Notes: generated from the letters alone by a model not told the origin. Counted from the first letter of the stretch, positions 1 to 10,215 are shown. The stretch is DNA of 64,000 nucleotides from Symsagittifera roscoffensis (GCF_963678635.1 NC_087064.1:75170213-75234212), one strand, 5' to 3'. Translations and numbers: made by a program.

Positions 1-359
1 TTCACCGTTTCTTCGGTGTTGCCTATTGCATCTTCCACGTTGTCTATTGGTGAGAATTCTATGGGTTTCGAGTTTGGTTCTTCTGCATTGGGCATTGGAG
101 TTGACTCCGTCGCTATTTTCCTTGTTTCATCAACACTTTGATCAGGTGTCTCTAGATCAATCTCGATGGTGGGTTCTACTCGTTCCCCTTCCATGCCCTC
201 TCTTGCTCTGTTCTCCGCTGTACTCCTTGTGCTGACCATGTTAACTGAAAAGTTCTTCTTTGTTATCTTTGGGCCCATTGATGTTGTTTTGCGTAGCGAC
301 GAATTATACTTTGCTTCGGTAGGTCTTTTTTCAGCTACCGGTACCCTGCTCCGCCTCAT
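1..359 (-). CDS. Partial open frame running off the left edge, function unknown
   Basis: On the minus strand an ATG at 359-357 follows an in-frame TAA a few codons upstream and opens a frame of about 119 codons with no stop to position 1, so the gene continues outside the window. The N-terminus is basic (MRRSRVPVAEKRP). After a second methionine near 240 the protein becomes acidic and rich in E, P, S and T, with no recognisable domain. It could be the start of a retrotransposon gag-like protein or of a low-complexity host protein; I cannot tell which. The 12-bp minisatellite at 611-1311 lies upstream of it, in its presumptive leader or promoter. Confidence 0.35.
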   Translation of the reverse strand, partial: MRRSRVPVAEKRPTEAKYNSSLRKTTSMGPKITKKNFSVNMVSTRSTAENRAREGMEGERVEPTIEIDLETPDQSVDETRKIATESTPMPNAEEPNSKPIEFSPIDNVEDAIGNTEETV

Positions 360-610
360 TATTTCTATTTACAATTGCTTTTATTTACAATTTTACTATA
401 TACACAATCCTATTCTGAGAATAAAATCTTTCGGGAAGGAAGAAGAAAAAAAAATATACAACGTGGTGAAAACCTTGTTTCAGTTCTCTTTATTAACTTT
501 TCGAGAAACTTTCCTTATTTGTGGTCTCAACCGTACCTGGTTCCAATTAGTCTTGTTCTATCTTAATTCTGTCTTAAAACACTTCTTGTAATTTTACTTC
601 AATTTTTACA

Positions 611-1311
611 CTGTCCCAAGACTTCCAATTGCCGTCCCTACTCTTCTTTGTACCGTCCCAGGCTTCTTTCTCCTGTCCCAAGACTGTTCGGTACCGTCCC
701 AGTACTTTCCGGCCGTGTCCCAAGACTCTTGTCCAAGACTACTGTCCCAAGGCTAGTGTCCCAAGACTACTGTCCCAAGACTACTGTCCCAAGATTAGTG
801 TCCCAAGACTAGTGCCCCAAGACTAGTGTCCCAAGACTACTGTCCCAAGACCCTGTCCCAAGACCCTGTCCCAAGACCCTGTCCCAAGACCCTGTCCCAA
901 GACCCTTGTCCCAAGACCTTGTCCCAAGACCTTGTCCCAAGACCCCGTCCCAAGACCTTGTCCCAAGACCTTGTCCCAAGACCCTGTCCCAAGACCTTGT
1001 CCCAAGACCCTGTCCCAAGACCCCTGTCCCAAGACCTTGTCCCAAGACACCGTCCCAAGACCTTGTCCCAAGACCCTGTCCCAAGACCCTGTCCCAAGAC
1101 CCTTGTCCCAAGACCTTGTCCCAAGACCTTGTCCCAAGACCCTGTCCCAAGACCCTTGTCCCAAGACCCTGTCCCAAGACTACTGTCCCAAGACCCTGTC
1201 CCAAGACCCTGTCCCAAGACCACTGTCCCAAGACTGTACTGTCCCAAGACTGTCCCCAGACTGCTCTGTCCTAAGACTTCTTCGGCACTGTCCCAAGACT
1301 GTTGACAAGTG
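611..1311. repeat. 12-bp minisatellite (tgtcccaagacc)n
   Basis: About 50 head-to-tail copies of a 12-base unit, tgtcccaagacc or close variants (..gacct, ..gacta), densest from 716 to 1262 and decaying at both edges. Occasional 13- and 14-base units shift the register. The unit has no stop codon in several frames on either strand, which creates overlapping 110-160 codon open frames (SQDLVPRP / GLGTRSWD types). These frames are by-products of the repeat, not genes. Confidence 0.95.
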
Positions 1312-2171
1312 TCTGGGTGGTGGGACTTCTTCCCTCTTCGTTATGGGGACTTCTTGATTCGCCGTACCTTGTACCACCACTCAAGCTCTAGTAAAATTTT
1401 CCCAAAATCCTCTCTTAAAAACCAAATGCTGACCCCCCTTTTTCTTATTTCTCTTTTTGGCTACCTCTATTTCAATGTTCCAAGTAACTTGAGACCAAAA
1501 CCTGTGCGCAGGTATCTTGTGATCACCTGTTCGTACAAAATTTTAACACAAATCCTCACCAAAATGCAACAAAAATCTAAGCAAGAAAAAGTAATAAAAA
1601 CAGAAAGATGAGCCCACCTAAAATTCAAAGGTGACAAATGTCTACCTTCTATCGAAAAAAATGTCTTGTACCTAATTGCCACGCGTTTCCTTCCCCCCTG
1701 CTAGCGATCTTATGGGGTATTACAAAAACTGTCTATGTCCCTTCCCCCCTACCAATCCGACCAGGGTACCTTCCTTAACTCGAGTTCAAATTTCGATATC
1801 CACCTAATATTACCAACGCGTGTTAATTTCTAATGTAACTAAGTCAACGATGTCGACTAATTAGTTACTCTAATTTCCCCCTTTTTACAATTTACAACCG
1901 CCAACCTCTAACTTAACCAGCCCCCCTTCTAACCTCCCCCCTTTTTAGCCCCCCTTCTTAAGCCTAAAATTACCTTAAGCGCCGGGTGCTAAACCTCTCA
2001 AGAGAAAACCGTAGACCTGTCTCCAGGCCTGCTCAAGTAAAAACGTTCCTCAAAACCGGGGGATGTCGCTTATCCTATTTTACACTTATCTCCTATAATG
2101 TAATGTGGATTTTAACGATACCCGTTCTGCCCAACTTGAGAACTCGAGATTTGCCAAATCCTTCTTGGCTG
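1312..2171. other. Non-coding spacer, pyrimidine-rich
   Basis: No gene seen. The stretch has several C-rich runs (ccccccttct type, 1690-1960) and short open frames without recognisable content. It may belong to the same unidentified element as the left-edge frame, but no terminal repeat was found to show this. Confidence 0.4.
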
Positions 2172-2375
2172 CTTTCCCACTCGACTGGTCACCTGTTCCA
2201 GTCCAGTCTCCTGTTGGTTCAGCTCAAGTGTCCCTGAACCACTTTCCCACTCGGCTGGTCACCTCTTCCAGTCAAGTCTCCTATTGGTTCAGCTCAAGTG
2301 TCCCTGAACCACTTTCCCACTCGGCTGGTCACCTCTTCCAGTCAAGTCTCCTATTGGTTCAGCTAAGTTCCAAGC
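2172..2375. repeat. 70-bp tandem triplication
   Basis: Three copies of a 70-base unit begin at about 2172, 2242 and 2312 with ctttcccactcg. Copies two and three are almost identical; copy one has a few substitutions. The open frames across it are repeat artefacts. Confidence 0.9.
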
Positions 2376-3960
2376 TATCTGAAAACCCTTGACAACGCCC
2401 CACTTCGGGCACTTTATTCAGTTTACTGGTTTAAATTGCTAGGTTGATCGAAACGATCGAACTTGTAAAACAGTATGGGTATACTATTTAATTAATATAA
2501 AGGTTTGATCCAACTAATCTGGTGTCAAAGTCACTGTCTTTTTTCGTTTTATGGTTTTTGTTCCTTTTTCTATTCTTTTTTTGGTTTTTGTTTTGCTTTT
2601 TTCTTTTTGCTCGTGTTTTTGTCCCCCTAGTTGCCCCCCTTTACTCGGTTAGCTAAGCCTCGTTCGGAGAGCGTACCAGGAAATTTTCTCGAGTTTTCTT
2701 AAAAAGCTATCACGGTACAACCGGAAGGTTTGCACGTTCCTGTCGAACCGTACCGCCGGTACTCTAGAATGGGCATTCAGCCCGAAGCTGTCTCAAGTGG
2801 GTTCGACTCCGTAGTCTTGATGTCGTAAACACCCAGGAGCGCCATAAAAACACTATGTAACATTCGTCTACTGCAGTCACACATGAGGCTTAAGAAAAAT
2901 AGGCCCTATAACCACTGGCTCAAGGGTCAGGGACACCATCTCTTGTGTTTTTCTACCTCAAGAACGGTCGGAGCCAGTTCGGTTCGTTTGTGACATGAGA
3001 CTACGACCCGTTACAGCTTAAAGGCTACTACTAAAATATCCCCCCACTCTAGAATTAGAAACGTCCCCATACTTAGGTCTCTAGATACCCAAAATACATG
3101 AACGCCGTTAAAAACCGGGTTGGAACAATCCGTTAAGTTACTTTTTATTAGACAGTGGAACTTTGATCCATTTCAGATGGATCAACCTAAAACTCGCCTT
3201 ACCTCAACATAACAATCATAAAACACACTCTAGGAATTTAAATTTGTACTCACATAGTAGCACGCTCAAGAAGTGGGAAATAATCCAGTCGGTAATTAAC
3301 TCAAGAATTAAATAACGTAACTAAATGAGTTTAATGTTTTATAGTTTGAACAATGAGAACGAGTTTATACTCTAGACAATAGTTTTCTTGTGAACCATTA
3401 GGACACTCAAGTTGTCCACCTTTCCACCGAAGGTTCACTCTAGTCCAGTTCCGAATAACACTCCAGTCGCTATAATCCAATTCGTGGGAATGCTCTCGTC
3501 TCTGTCACAGATGGGACAGCTCTACTCTCGATTATTATAGTGACGGAAATTGCGAATAGCAATTTCCTACTGCTTTTTCTTACAACTTTCCCGCGTGTGT
3601 GTCTCAATCGTTCTGACTTCTCTTTTCTGATTTTCAGTTATCGCGAGAAAATCGTGCATGACAGGTTCCATTCGAAATTTTGAAAAACTAAATTTCACTC
3701 CAAAATCAAGTGTTTTTTTCTTCTCTCAAGGCCAAACTTCCGAATATGACCGACTGGCACAGTGCTTTTGCTCAGTCTGCAAAGCTCCTGGGAACACTTC
3801 TACACTGATGGCCGTGACTATCTCATGTTTCTGTTCTAGATTCCATAGTGACTCTAAATAACCAAACATACTGTAGAATCCTTCTTACTGTTCGTGGTTT
3901 TGGAACCTGAATTACGCTCTATGGTGATCAGAATAGAAAAGCACTTTAATCGAGAACTGC
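2376..3960. other. Intergenic stretch without recognised gene
   Basis: Mixed sequence with a T-rich segment at 2540-2620. A pol III B-box-like match (gggttcgactcc, about 2797) has no credible partner A box. No coding or repeat family identified. Confidence 0.35.
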
Positions 3961-4425
3961 AATCTCTTGTGAACAACAACAAAATATCCAGTGACTTCTA
4001 AAATGCAGTTAGGTCGACTGAAGCCAACCATGCCAGCCTCTGTGGTCTATGTTTGCGTTGTCATCAAAATTCGACCCATTTTTTTGTTACCTGGTAACTG
4101 TTATGCGAAATTCAATGCTAAATTATCTACATTTTTTGCAGACGCTCCTGGCTTTATAGAAACCTCCACGTTGTAGATGAAAAGGATATTGGTGGACACC
4201 GCTCTGGACGAAGATGAAGTCCTTTTTCGATGGATGTGAAAAGTTTATATACCAAGATTCCGGTGATTGAAGCAATCAGTATAGCAGCTGGTATAGTCTA
4301 CGAATTGGATTACCCACCCTCTTCAGTTGATAAGACTTGCATTCAGTAATGTTTGTTGGCTTTCTGGAAGCGATTGGTATGTCCAGGTCGACGGCGCTGC
4401 CATTGGTTGAACACTTTCTGTCATA

Positions 4426-5025
4426 TTGGCTAACTTGTGGATGAAACAATTCGAGCCTGTTCTGTCTGGCGAAGACATCCTGGTGTTTGAGTCGACGCAG
4501 CCTAACGTGGACCCTTTTTACTGTTCTGTCTCTGACAAGCGGTTTACCTGGCGTGGTTGCGCCATTCGGTGTCATTTTTGCATGCAGTGGTTTTATTGGA
4601 TTTGTGCCAATCTTGCAATTACGGAGTGCAAAGAATACAAACGGACAAAGAAGCCTTGGTTTTGTGGGTGCACACCGAGCTCGGTGTCTAGTCCGGAGAT
4701 TAACTTCCCTAACTCAGAAATTTTCGGCCGGTACGTAGATGACATCATACGTACCTCGAAACGCGGGGAAATTGAGGAAAATTTAAGACCAGCCAGTACT
4801 CTCCATCCCTGCATAGAGTTCACTATTGAGTTAAAGTGTGATGAGGAACTACATTTTCTGGACACCTTCCTGCTTCGTGACCAGAGTAGAATAGAAACAG
4901 CGTGGTATACCAATTCAACGGACACTGGTTCATTCATGTATTTTCGTGCTTGTGCGTCGACTAATTTCAAGCGAAAAATTTTTGAAGACACCGTACATCG
5001 CCTTCACTACAGCACTTATAGTTGA
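4426..5025 (+). pseudogene. Penelope RT fragment, 199-codon open segment with insertion
   Basis: Longest surviving piece of the Penelope RT. It starts at ANLWMKQFEP and contains the catalytic YVDD within GRYVDDIIRTSKRGEIEE, then LHPCIEFTIEL and LHFLDTFLLRD, all typical of PLE reverse transcriptases. Between the first block and YVDD lies a roughly 200-base foreign segment (see the PHD-like entry) that keeps the frame open. The upstream RT motifs are in other frames, so this is a relic rather than a gene. Confidence 0.8.
4490..4690 (+). other. PHD-like zinc-finger segment inserted in the Penelope RT
   Basis: The frame encodes a Cys/His pattern of the PHD/RING type: C..S (second Cys mutated to Ser), RGCAIRCHFC, MQWFYWIC (the usual His is Tyr), and WFCGC at the end. 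PHD-like fingers of this kind are known in proteins of some non-LTR retrotransposons and DNA transposons, so this is probably a fragment of another element. Penelope RTs do not normally have it at this position. Confidence 0.55.
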
Positions 5026-5337
5026 ACAGCCTTTAAAGACGGCCTCAGTAAGGCTATAGAATCTTGGGAGAAGAAACAGTACCCGCCGGCTTTTTACGAG
5101 CCTATAGTGGAATATACTGTCAACAAGATCTTGACAACTAGTGCTCCTGAACATAGAAATGATTCCGAAAGCAGTAGGACTGAAAGACCTGTCTTGAAGC
5201 TGCAATATAGGGGTCAAATATCTCACAAAAAAGCAAAAAGAGTGACCTCAGTCGTTTTCACAAGAAAAATGAAAATCGTGATGCCCTCCCTGGAGTCTCC
5301 GGTGATTGGACTGCTTCGTGGTAATGTTGTGTAACAG

Positions 5338-5598
5338 TTTACATGTCCTGGATGTGATTCCAGCTATGTGGGTCAGACGACGCGACATCTCACAACAACA
5401 ATCGAAGAACACAAACAACGGAGCGCCAGGGTTGGTATCCATCATCGAGAGTGCCGAGAAGAGGTCAATAGCATACAACCGAAGATCATAGACTCTCCCA
5501 GCGACGACTCCAAGCTGCTGACGCTTGAGGCCATCCACATCGCCAGGCTGCGTCCCGGTTTCAATGCAAAAGAAGAGTACATCGGCAACGCGAACTGA
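5338..5598 (+). pseudogene. GIY-YIG endonuclease domain of the Penelope-like element
   Basis: In one frame: FTCPGCDSSYVGQTTRHL (the CCHH-like lead-in plus the YVG core), TIEEHKQRS, GIHHREC, LLTLEAIHIARLRPGFN and a stop at 5596-5598. This is the C-terminal domain that nicks target DNA in canonical Penelope-like elements. The arginine expected before IEEH reads as threonine. A frameshift near 5330 disconnects it from the RT. Confidence 0.85.
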
Positions 5599-5799
5599 CC
5601 TTGTGGTTGTGATTGAGGTCCCTGTTTCTTTGTTCCAGCTTTATCTGGCAAGAAATAATGTTTTTATTCAATTATTTCTTATTTTTTCGCATGATTACGA
5701 CTTGCTGTGTTCGTTGACTTACTGATTGATTTTGAGAAATGCTGATGATGTCTTACGACGAAAACCTTCTTTTTAAGAAAGTACAATGATTATCTTTAT

Positions 5800-5966
5800 T
5801 CATCACTTCACAAATCTTTATTCATCTTTTCACAATGAAATTACCAATCCTGTAATTGGGTGCTGTTAGAGTGCTCTCAAAGGAGGCCGATCTTATTTCC
5901 AGTATATGCGGTTTTTGTATGAGTTGTTATAAATTCGAAGCACGTAGGAGGTGCGTTACACGCTAG
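5800..5966 (+). mobile_element. 3' end of a Helitron-like non-autonomous element (family A)
   Basis: Contains the family unit around 5850-5880 (gtaattgggtgctgttagagtgctctc) and ends with the 3' block shared with the copy at 28440-28557: gttataaattcgaagcac, an imperfect GCAC/GTGC hairpin, gttacacg, then CTAG followed by T. A hairpin shortly before CTRR-T is the Helitron 3' signature. The 5' end of this copy is not clear. Confidence 0.6.
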
Positions 5967-6138
5967 TCAACATTTATCTGGTTGTCCAAAAGTAGGGACG
6001 ATTAATCTATCTGTTATATTTTTAAATGCGGGCTTCACTATCTCGCAATAGCTTTTTCAACGTCTTTTTTTGCATGTTTAACAAAGAATTTTTTCACGGT
6101 TAAGCTTTATCGTATATTGCAATGGTTAAAAATTTTTT

Positions 6139-8580
6139 TTGTCGATTTTCCTTATTTCGGACCTCTGGTCTAACGCTACCAAAAGACCTAAAGAGCGAAC
6201 GAAGAAAAACAGCAAACCTTCTCCTGACTTTAATGTCCGCAGAGCCAAAGAGCTAGCAGGCCTCGGTCAGTTCGGCAGAGCAGCTAAAGCCCTGTGTTCT
6301 GATGGCCTCGTGTCCAAAAGTGACGAGTCGCTTAAGGACCTTCGCAGTCTTCATTCTTCCGCTGACCCTCCTGTCTTTTCTGGCCGGGATGAATCCCCTC
6401 TTGCCAACCAATTCGAACCTGAGTTCGTTCATAAGTCTCTCAAAAGTTTCCCGAGCGGCACTGCTGCCGGTCCTTCGCGCTGGTTTCCTGAGCACTTTGT
6501 TCACGCCGTGGAGTGCCCCACTCCTCAGACTGCTGCCAAAACGTTAGAGTCTCTCAACAGAGTTGTTAACATCCTCGCTGCCGGGCAAGCCCCTTCTAGT
6601 CTCTCTCCGTGGCTGTGCAGTGCGAATCTCTTTGCCACCGCTAAACCCAAGGGTGGTGTCCGGCCTATTGCGGTCGGCGAAGTGCTCCGAAGGCTCACTG
6701 CTAAATGCCTGGCTAAAGCCGCCAACGCTGAAGCTCGTGATTTCCTGTGTCCTCACCAGCTTGGAGTCGCTACCAGCGGTGGCTCGGAAGCCATCGTCCA
6801 CGCTACTAAAATGACAGTCAAAAAGTGCTCGGAACATGGTCACCAAGGCGTCTTAACAGTGGATTTTGAGAATGCTTTCAACACGCTAGACCGCACCGAG
6901 ATCATCCTTCAAGTTCGCAACCGTCTTCCCGGTCTCTCCGCCTTTGTTGAGTTTACCTACGGTCACCACAGTCGTCTGCTGTTCGAGGATGTCATTCTCA
7001 ACAGCGAGAAAGGAGTTCAACAGGGGGATCCGCTAGGGCCTCTCATTTTTGCGGTCACCCTGCACTCTCTTGTCGAATCTCTCAAGTCGGAAGTCCCCGG
7101 TCTCACCCTCAACTGCTGGTACCTTGATGATGGTATTTGTGCCGGCGACGAAGACTCCTTGCTCAAGGCTCTCGAATTCATCACTTCCAACGGCTTGAAT
7201 CTCGGCCTCAAAGTCAAGCACAGTAAGTGTGAGTTGTGGGCCCCTGTGGAGTTCTCGTCCATCCCCGTTTCTATCCCGAGAGCAGCGTCTAATGGCTTCG
7301 AGCTCCTTGGCGCCCCCATTGGTGATACTGAGTTCTCAGTTAAAGTCCTGGACAAACGCATCTCGAAAGCCACCAAATGTCTTGAAAAGTTACCTCTTCT
7401 TGATGACCCCCAGCTCTCACTTGGCATCACTCGCACTTGCGTTGCTGCTCCCAAGCTGACGTACTCTCTTCGCACTCAGCCGCCCTCTCAGCCTGTCGCA
7501 GCTTCCCTGCAAGTTTTTGATGAACTCCTCCGCGATGCTCTTTCTGTCATAGTTGGCTCACCTGTTCCTGATCTTGCCTGGTCCCAGTCTTCCCTGCCTA
7601 TCAAAGATGGTGGATTTGGCGTCCGGCAAGCTCGCGACCAACACATCCCTGCCTTCCTAGGGTCTTCGTGTCAGTCAGCTCATTTGGTCTCGTTTCTTAC
7701 CGAATGCGACATCACTGATACGCCGGAGTTCCTGCGTGCCTCTAACGACTTCCGTGAAAAGTCTGGAAGCGTTAACACTCCCGGTTTTACTCAAGAAGCT
7801 TTCCAAGAGAAACTCGATAAGGCCACCTACAACGCTTTCTTCTCGTCTCTTCCCGATTCCCGCGAGCAAGCTCGTCTTCAGTCGCTCTCTCTGCCTTACG
7901 CCGGCGCTTGGCTTACCGCAGTCCCCATTAAAGGTCTTGGCCTGCTTCCTGCTGAGTTCCAAGCTGCTGTCAGACACCGCCTTGGTCTTCCTGTGTTCGC
8001 GTCTGCTCGTAGGTGCCCCGCGTGTCCGTCTGGCATTCTGGACGTCCTCGGGGACCACGCTGTCGCTTGTGGGGGGAGTGGTGGCCGGATCTCCCGTCAC
8101 GACAGACTACGGGACATTATTTTCAATGCTACCACGGCTGCCTCATTAGCCCCCATCAAGGAGCAACGGAACCTCATCCCTGGAGAACGGTCCAAACCCG
8201 GCGATATTTTTGCCCCTACTTGGAGCGCTGGTCGCCCAGCTGCTTTTGACGTCACCGTGACATCCCCGCTGCAGTTATCTCTTCTCTCTCGTGCGGCGGA
8301 GACCCCTGGGGCGTCCCTGGAAGTTGCTGAGGACCGCAAATTTTCGAAACACGAGAAAAACTGTGAGGAACAAGGAATCAGTTTTTTCCCGTTAGCAGTC
8401 GAAAAGCTCGGGGGTTGGTCCGCTTTAGCTATCAAAACCCTCAAGTCAGTTGCTATCCTCGCTGATGCCAGACGTTCTGGTTCACGTGACGCTCGTGTTG
8501 CCCCAGTTCGCCTCCTCCAGAGCCTCTCAGTGTGCCTCATGAGAGGAAACGCCACTATGATTGTCAGTCGGGCCATCTAG
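6139..8580 (+). CDS. Reverse transcriptase / restriction-like endonuclease ORF (non-LTR retrotransposon)
   Basis: An 813-codon open frame whose first codons are flanking repeat, so the element's own protein starts mid-domain near residue 5 and no native start is present. RT motifs: GVRPIAVGEVLRRL, VDFENAFN (Asp242), GVQQGDPLGPL (295-298 core) and CWYLDDG (Asp330, Asp331 of YLDD). C-terminally there is a CCHC-like knuckle (CPAC at 626-629, GDHAVAC to 644), then KPGDIF (Asp689) and AFDVTVTSP (Asp704), matching the PD-(D/E)XK restriction-like nuclease of R2/NeSL/CRE-class elements. No apurinic endonuclease domain is seen. The uninterrupted frame suggests recent insertion. The exact clade cannot be set by eye. 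Confidence 0.85.
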   Translation: MSIFLISDLWSNATKRPKERTKKNSKPSPDFNVRRAKELAGLGQFGRAAKALCSDGLVSKSDESLKDLRSLHSSADPPVFSGRDESPLANQFEPEFVHKSLKSFPSGTAAGPSRWFPEHFVHAVECPTPQTAAKTLESLNRVVNILAAGQAPSSLSPWLCSANLFATAKPKGGVRPIAVGEVLRRLTAKCLAKAANAEARDFLCPHQLGVATSGGSEAIVHATKMTVKKCSEHGHQGVLTVDFENAFNTLDRTEIILQVRNRLPGLSAFVEFTYGHHSRLLFEDVILNSEKGVQQGDPLGPLIFAVTLHSLVESLKSEVPGLTLNCWYLDDGICAGDEDSLLKALEFITSNGLNLGLKVKHSKCELWAPVEFSSIPVSIPRAASNGFELLGAPIGDTEFSVKVLDKRISKATKCLEKLPLLDDPQLSLGITRTCVAAPKLTYSLRTQPPSQPVAASLQVFDELLRDALSVIVGSPVPDLAWSQSSLPIKDGGFGVRQARDQHIPAFLGSSCQSAHLVSFLTECDITDTPEFLRASNDFREKSGSVNTPGFTQEAFQEKLDKATYNAFFSSLPDSREQARLQSLSLPYAGAWLTAVPIKGLGLLPAEFQAAVRHRLGLPVFASARRCPACPSGILDVLGDHAVACGGSGGRISRHDRLRDIIFNATTAASLAPIKEQRNLIPGERSKPGDIFAPTWSAGRPAAFDVTVTSPLQLSLLSRAAETPGASLEVAEDRKFSKHEKNCEEQGISFFPLAVEKLGGWSALAIKTLKSVAILADARRSGSRDARVAPVRLLQSLSVCLMRGNATMIVSRAI

Positions 8581-8684
8581 TCTTGTGCAGTTTATTACTT
8601 TTTTTGCCTTCCCAATTCTGGTGCTCCTTTGTTCCTTTGCTGTTAGTTTATTTTACATGATCAGTGAAGCTTACTATTCAATAT
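6152..8684 (+). mobile_element. 5'-truncated non-LTR retrotransposon, restriction-like-endonuclease type
   Basis: The coding body plus about 100 bases of 3' UTR lie between two copies of a short flank: ttttttttgtcgattttcc ending at 6151, and tttttttttgattttcc ending at 8702. These behave as an imperfect target-site duplication of about 17 bp, both matching the one poly-T/gattttcc site in uninterrupted family A copies. The 5' end falls inside the coding frame, as target-primed reverse transcription often leaves it. Base composition is clearly more GC-rich than the surroundings. Confidence 0.75.
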
Positions 8685-9310
8685 ATTTTTTTTTGATTTT
8701 CCTGTTTGAAATCAGTGATTATTTCACCAAGTTTGAAATTAGCACTCCAATAGTGGTATGCTGTCAACGTTTCCCCTGGTGTTGCGAATTTGGCCTCCAT
8801 ATATGAAAAAGCAAATCCTTTTAGATTACGACATACGGCAATTTTCGAGATTTTTCAAAAATTTCTAAAAAACTTAATTTTATTGGAAATCTTAACTGTG
8901 TATTTGGGAGCTGTGATGGTACTCTCCGGAGTTGCGAATCTTGCCTCTGAATATGACTGCTCAATTTCTTATAGTTTTCGAGATATGACGTTTTTTGTGA
9001 CTTTTTTCAAAAAGTTTTCAGAAAGCTCAAACTTAGTTTTTTTCTTCTAAATTTGAATTTCACAAACCTGTAGTTGGGGGCTGTCAGAGTACGCGTAAGG
9101 TCTCATGGTTTGTGATTCTTGCCTCCAAACGTGACTGCTCAAGTCTTTGTAGTTTTTCAGGTCTGACGTTTTTTTTTTTTCAAAAAATGTTCAGAAATCT
9201 TAAAGTTTTTTTTTTTATATTTTGAAGTTCCTGACACCCTTTAGTTGGCGGATGACAAGGTGTCAAAACAGTGTGAGGTAAATTGTAGTCCACCGTTTTT
9301 CGAATTTGAC

Positions 9311-9923
9311 CTTGTAAAACTCTCGTGAGTCCCATTTATCCAAGAGGTGCAGTCTAACATCATACCGACGACACTGCCTATGATACCACTCAATATACTA
9401 CAAATCTCATTTCGATTAATGGTAGTTTTGTTCGTCCTAAATCTTTTTTCTGCCTCGAAACTAATTATTTATCACGACAAGAAAAGTTGCAGCAAAAGTC
9501 CTTCACCAGTCGGAAAATTTCGAATTGCTTAAGTGTGAAACTATATATTTAGGGCAATATGAGAAGAGATTAGAGTTTGTTTAATGGCTGGCAGGCTTCG
9601 AGGGGCAAAGTGAGGTTTAAGCAGATAATCAAATCATTTTTTGATGTTTTTTATCCACTTGTATTTTTGATATTTCTGATTGATGGAAGCCCTGCCCATG
9701 GATTATGTCTATTTTGCGTCCTATCTATTTCGGACAAATTTATAAGATAAAGTTTTGGAACCTACATTAGCGTTTTCTCAATGCCAGAATTTTTATATTT
9801 TGTGTTCTCAGGACTTGAACCCCACGCATTAGAAGGCATTTCTCATTTTGGTTAATTATCAATTTTTATCTAAGGATTGTTGTCTGCTCTAAGCTTCCTA
9901 TATTTTGTTTCAGATAATTGTGA
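9311..9923 (+). other. 5' flank and last 5' UTR intron of the UBE2L-like gene
   Basis: No gene recognised to about 9900. A good acceptor (ctatattttgtttcag, ending at 9913) sits 10 bases before the ATG at 9924, implying an upstream non-coding first exon joined here. The first exon itself was not identified. Confidence 0.5.
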
Positions 9924-10093
9924 ATGACGTCTACAAAAAGGCTGGGAAAAGAATTAGCCGACGTGCGAGCCGAGTCGGCCAAAGATAAGAACTACTTTTT
10001 CCGAAAAGTGAACAATCCTGGAGACAATTTAAACTTATGGGAAGGTGTCTTAGTTTGCGAGAAAGAGCCATATCATAGCAACAAGGGCATAAA
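9924..10093 (+). CDS. UBE2L3/UbcH7-like ubiquitin-conjugating enzyme, coding exon 1
   Basis: First coding exon of an E2 enzyme that takes ubiquitin from E1 as a thioester and passes it to HECT/RBR E3 ligases; cytosol and nucleus. It encodes 56 residues plus two bases of codon 57, beginning MTSTKRLGKELADVR and containing LNLWEGVLV, matching the N-terminal helix and first strands of UBE2L3. The donor GTATGTT at 10094 joins to the acceptor at 11721. The spliced protein is 156 residues, against 154 for human UBE2L3. Compared with that protein it has a few extra residues (AESAKDKN) after the first helix. The start is the first ATG after the 3' splice site. Confidence 0.9.
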
Positions 10094-10215
10094 GTATGTT
10101 AAAATGATATGAATTATTCCTGTTGAAATTCCGATCACTAAGGCGTGAAGGTATTTTGAGTTCGGACAGAATAAGATTTCATTAAGACAATACCAGTTGA
10201 ATGATATATCATATA

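Larger units (their letters stand above)
3970..5620 (+). mobile_element. Degenerate Penelope-like retroelement (RT + GIY-YIG)
   Basis: Reading in several frames gives, in order: a fragment like the PLE N-terminal RT segment (RSTEANHASLCGL, about 4005-4045); PGNCYAKFNAKLSTFF (about 4090-4140); MDVKSLYTKIPVIEAI (about 4231-4280); a motif-B-like DGAAIG segment followed by ANLWMKQFEP (4390-4455); the catalytic FGRYVDDIIRT (about 4720-4755) with downstream LHFLDTFLLRD; and a GIY-YIG nuclease domain (5338-5598). Frameshifts and stops separate these blocks, so the element is dead. The order RT then GIY-YIG is diagnostic of canonical Penelope-like elements. The 5' boundary is uncertain. Confidence 0.85.
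6010..9310 (+). mobile_element. Helitron-like element (family A), split by a retrotransposon
   Basis: Begins with TCTGTTATATTTTTAAATG after a host A, as in the other family A starts (18488, 27334, 27615, 37239). The body stops at 6151, is interrupted by the non-LTR element, and resumes at about 8685 (gattttcctgtttgaaat..., matching 27755 onward in an intact copy). Downstream are degenerate internal units of about 170 bp (gtagttgggggctgtcagag ... gagatatgacgttttttg). No Rep/helicase coding remains and no 3' terminus is visible. Confidence 0.6.

Noticed and set aside
166..591. 141-codon + strand frame
   Set aside because: It overlaps the antisense frame 359-1, continues through AT-rich sequence into hydrophobic low-complexity peptide, and has no domain or splice support.
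809..1357. Overlapping long open frames on both strands (110-160 codons) with repeated SQDLVPRP or GLGTRSWD peptides
   Set aside because: They result from a stop-free 12-bp tandem repeat; every frame is open and there is no independent coding signal.
2755..2815. Possible tRNA (gggttcgactcc B box)
   Set aside because: No A box at proper spacing and no cloverleaf; a chance match is likely.
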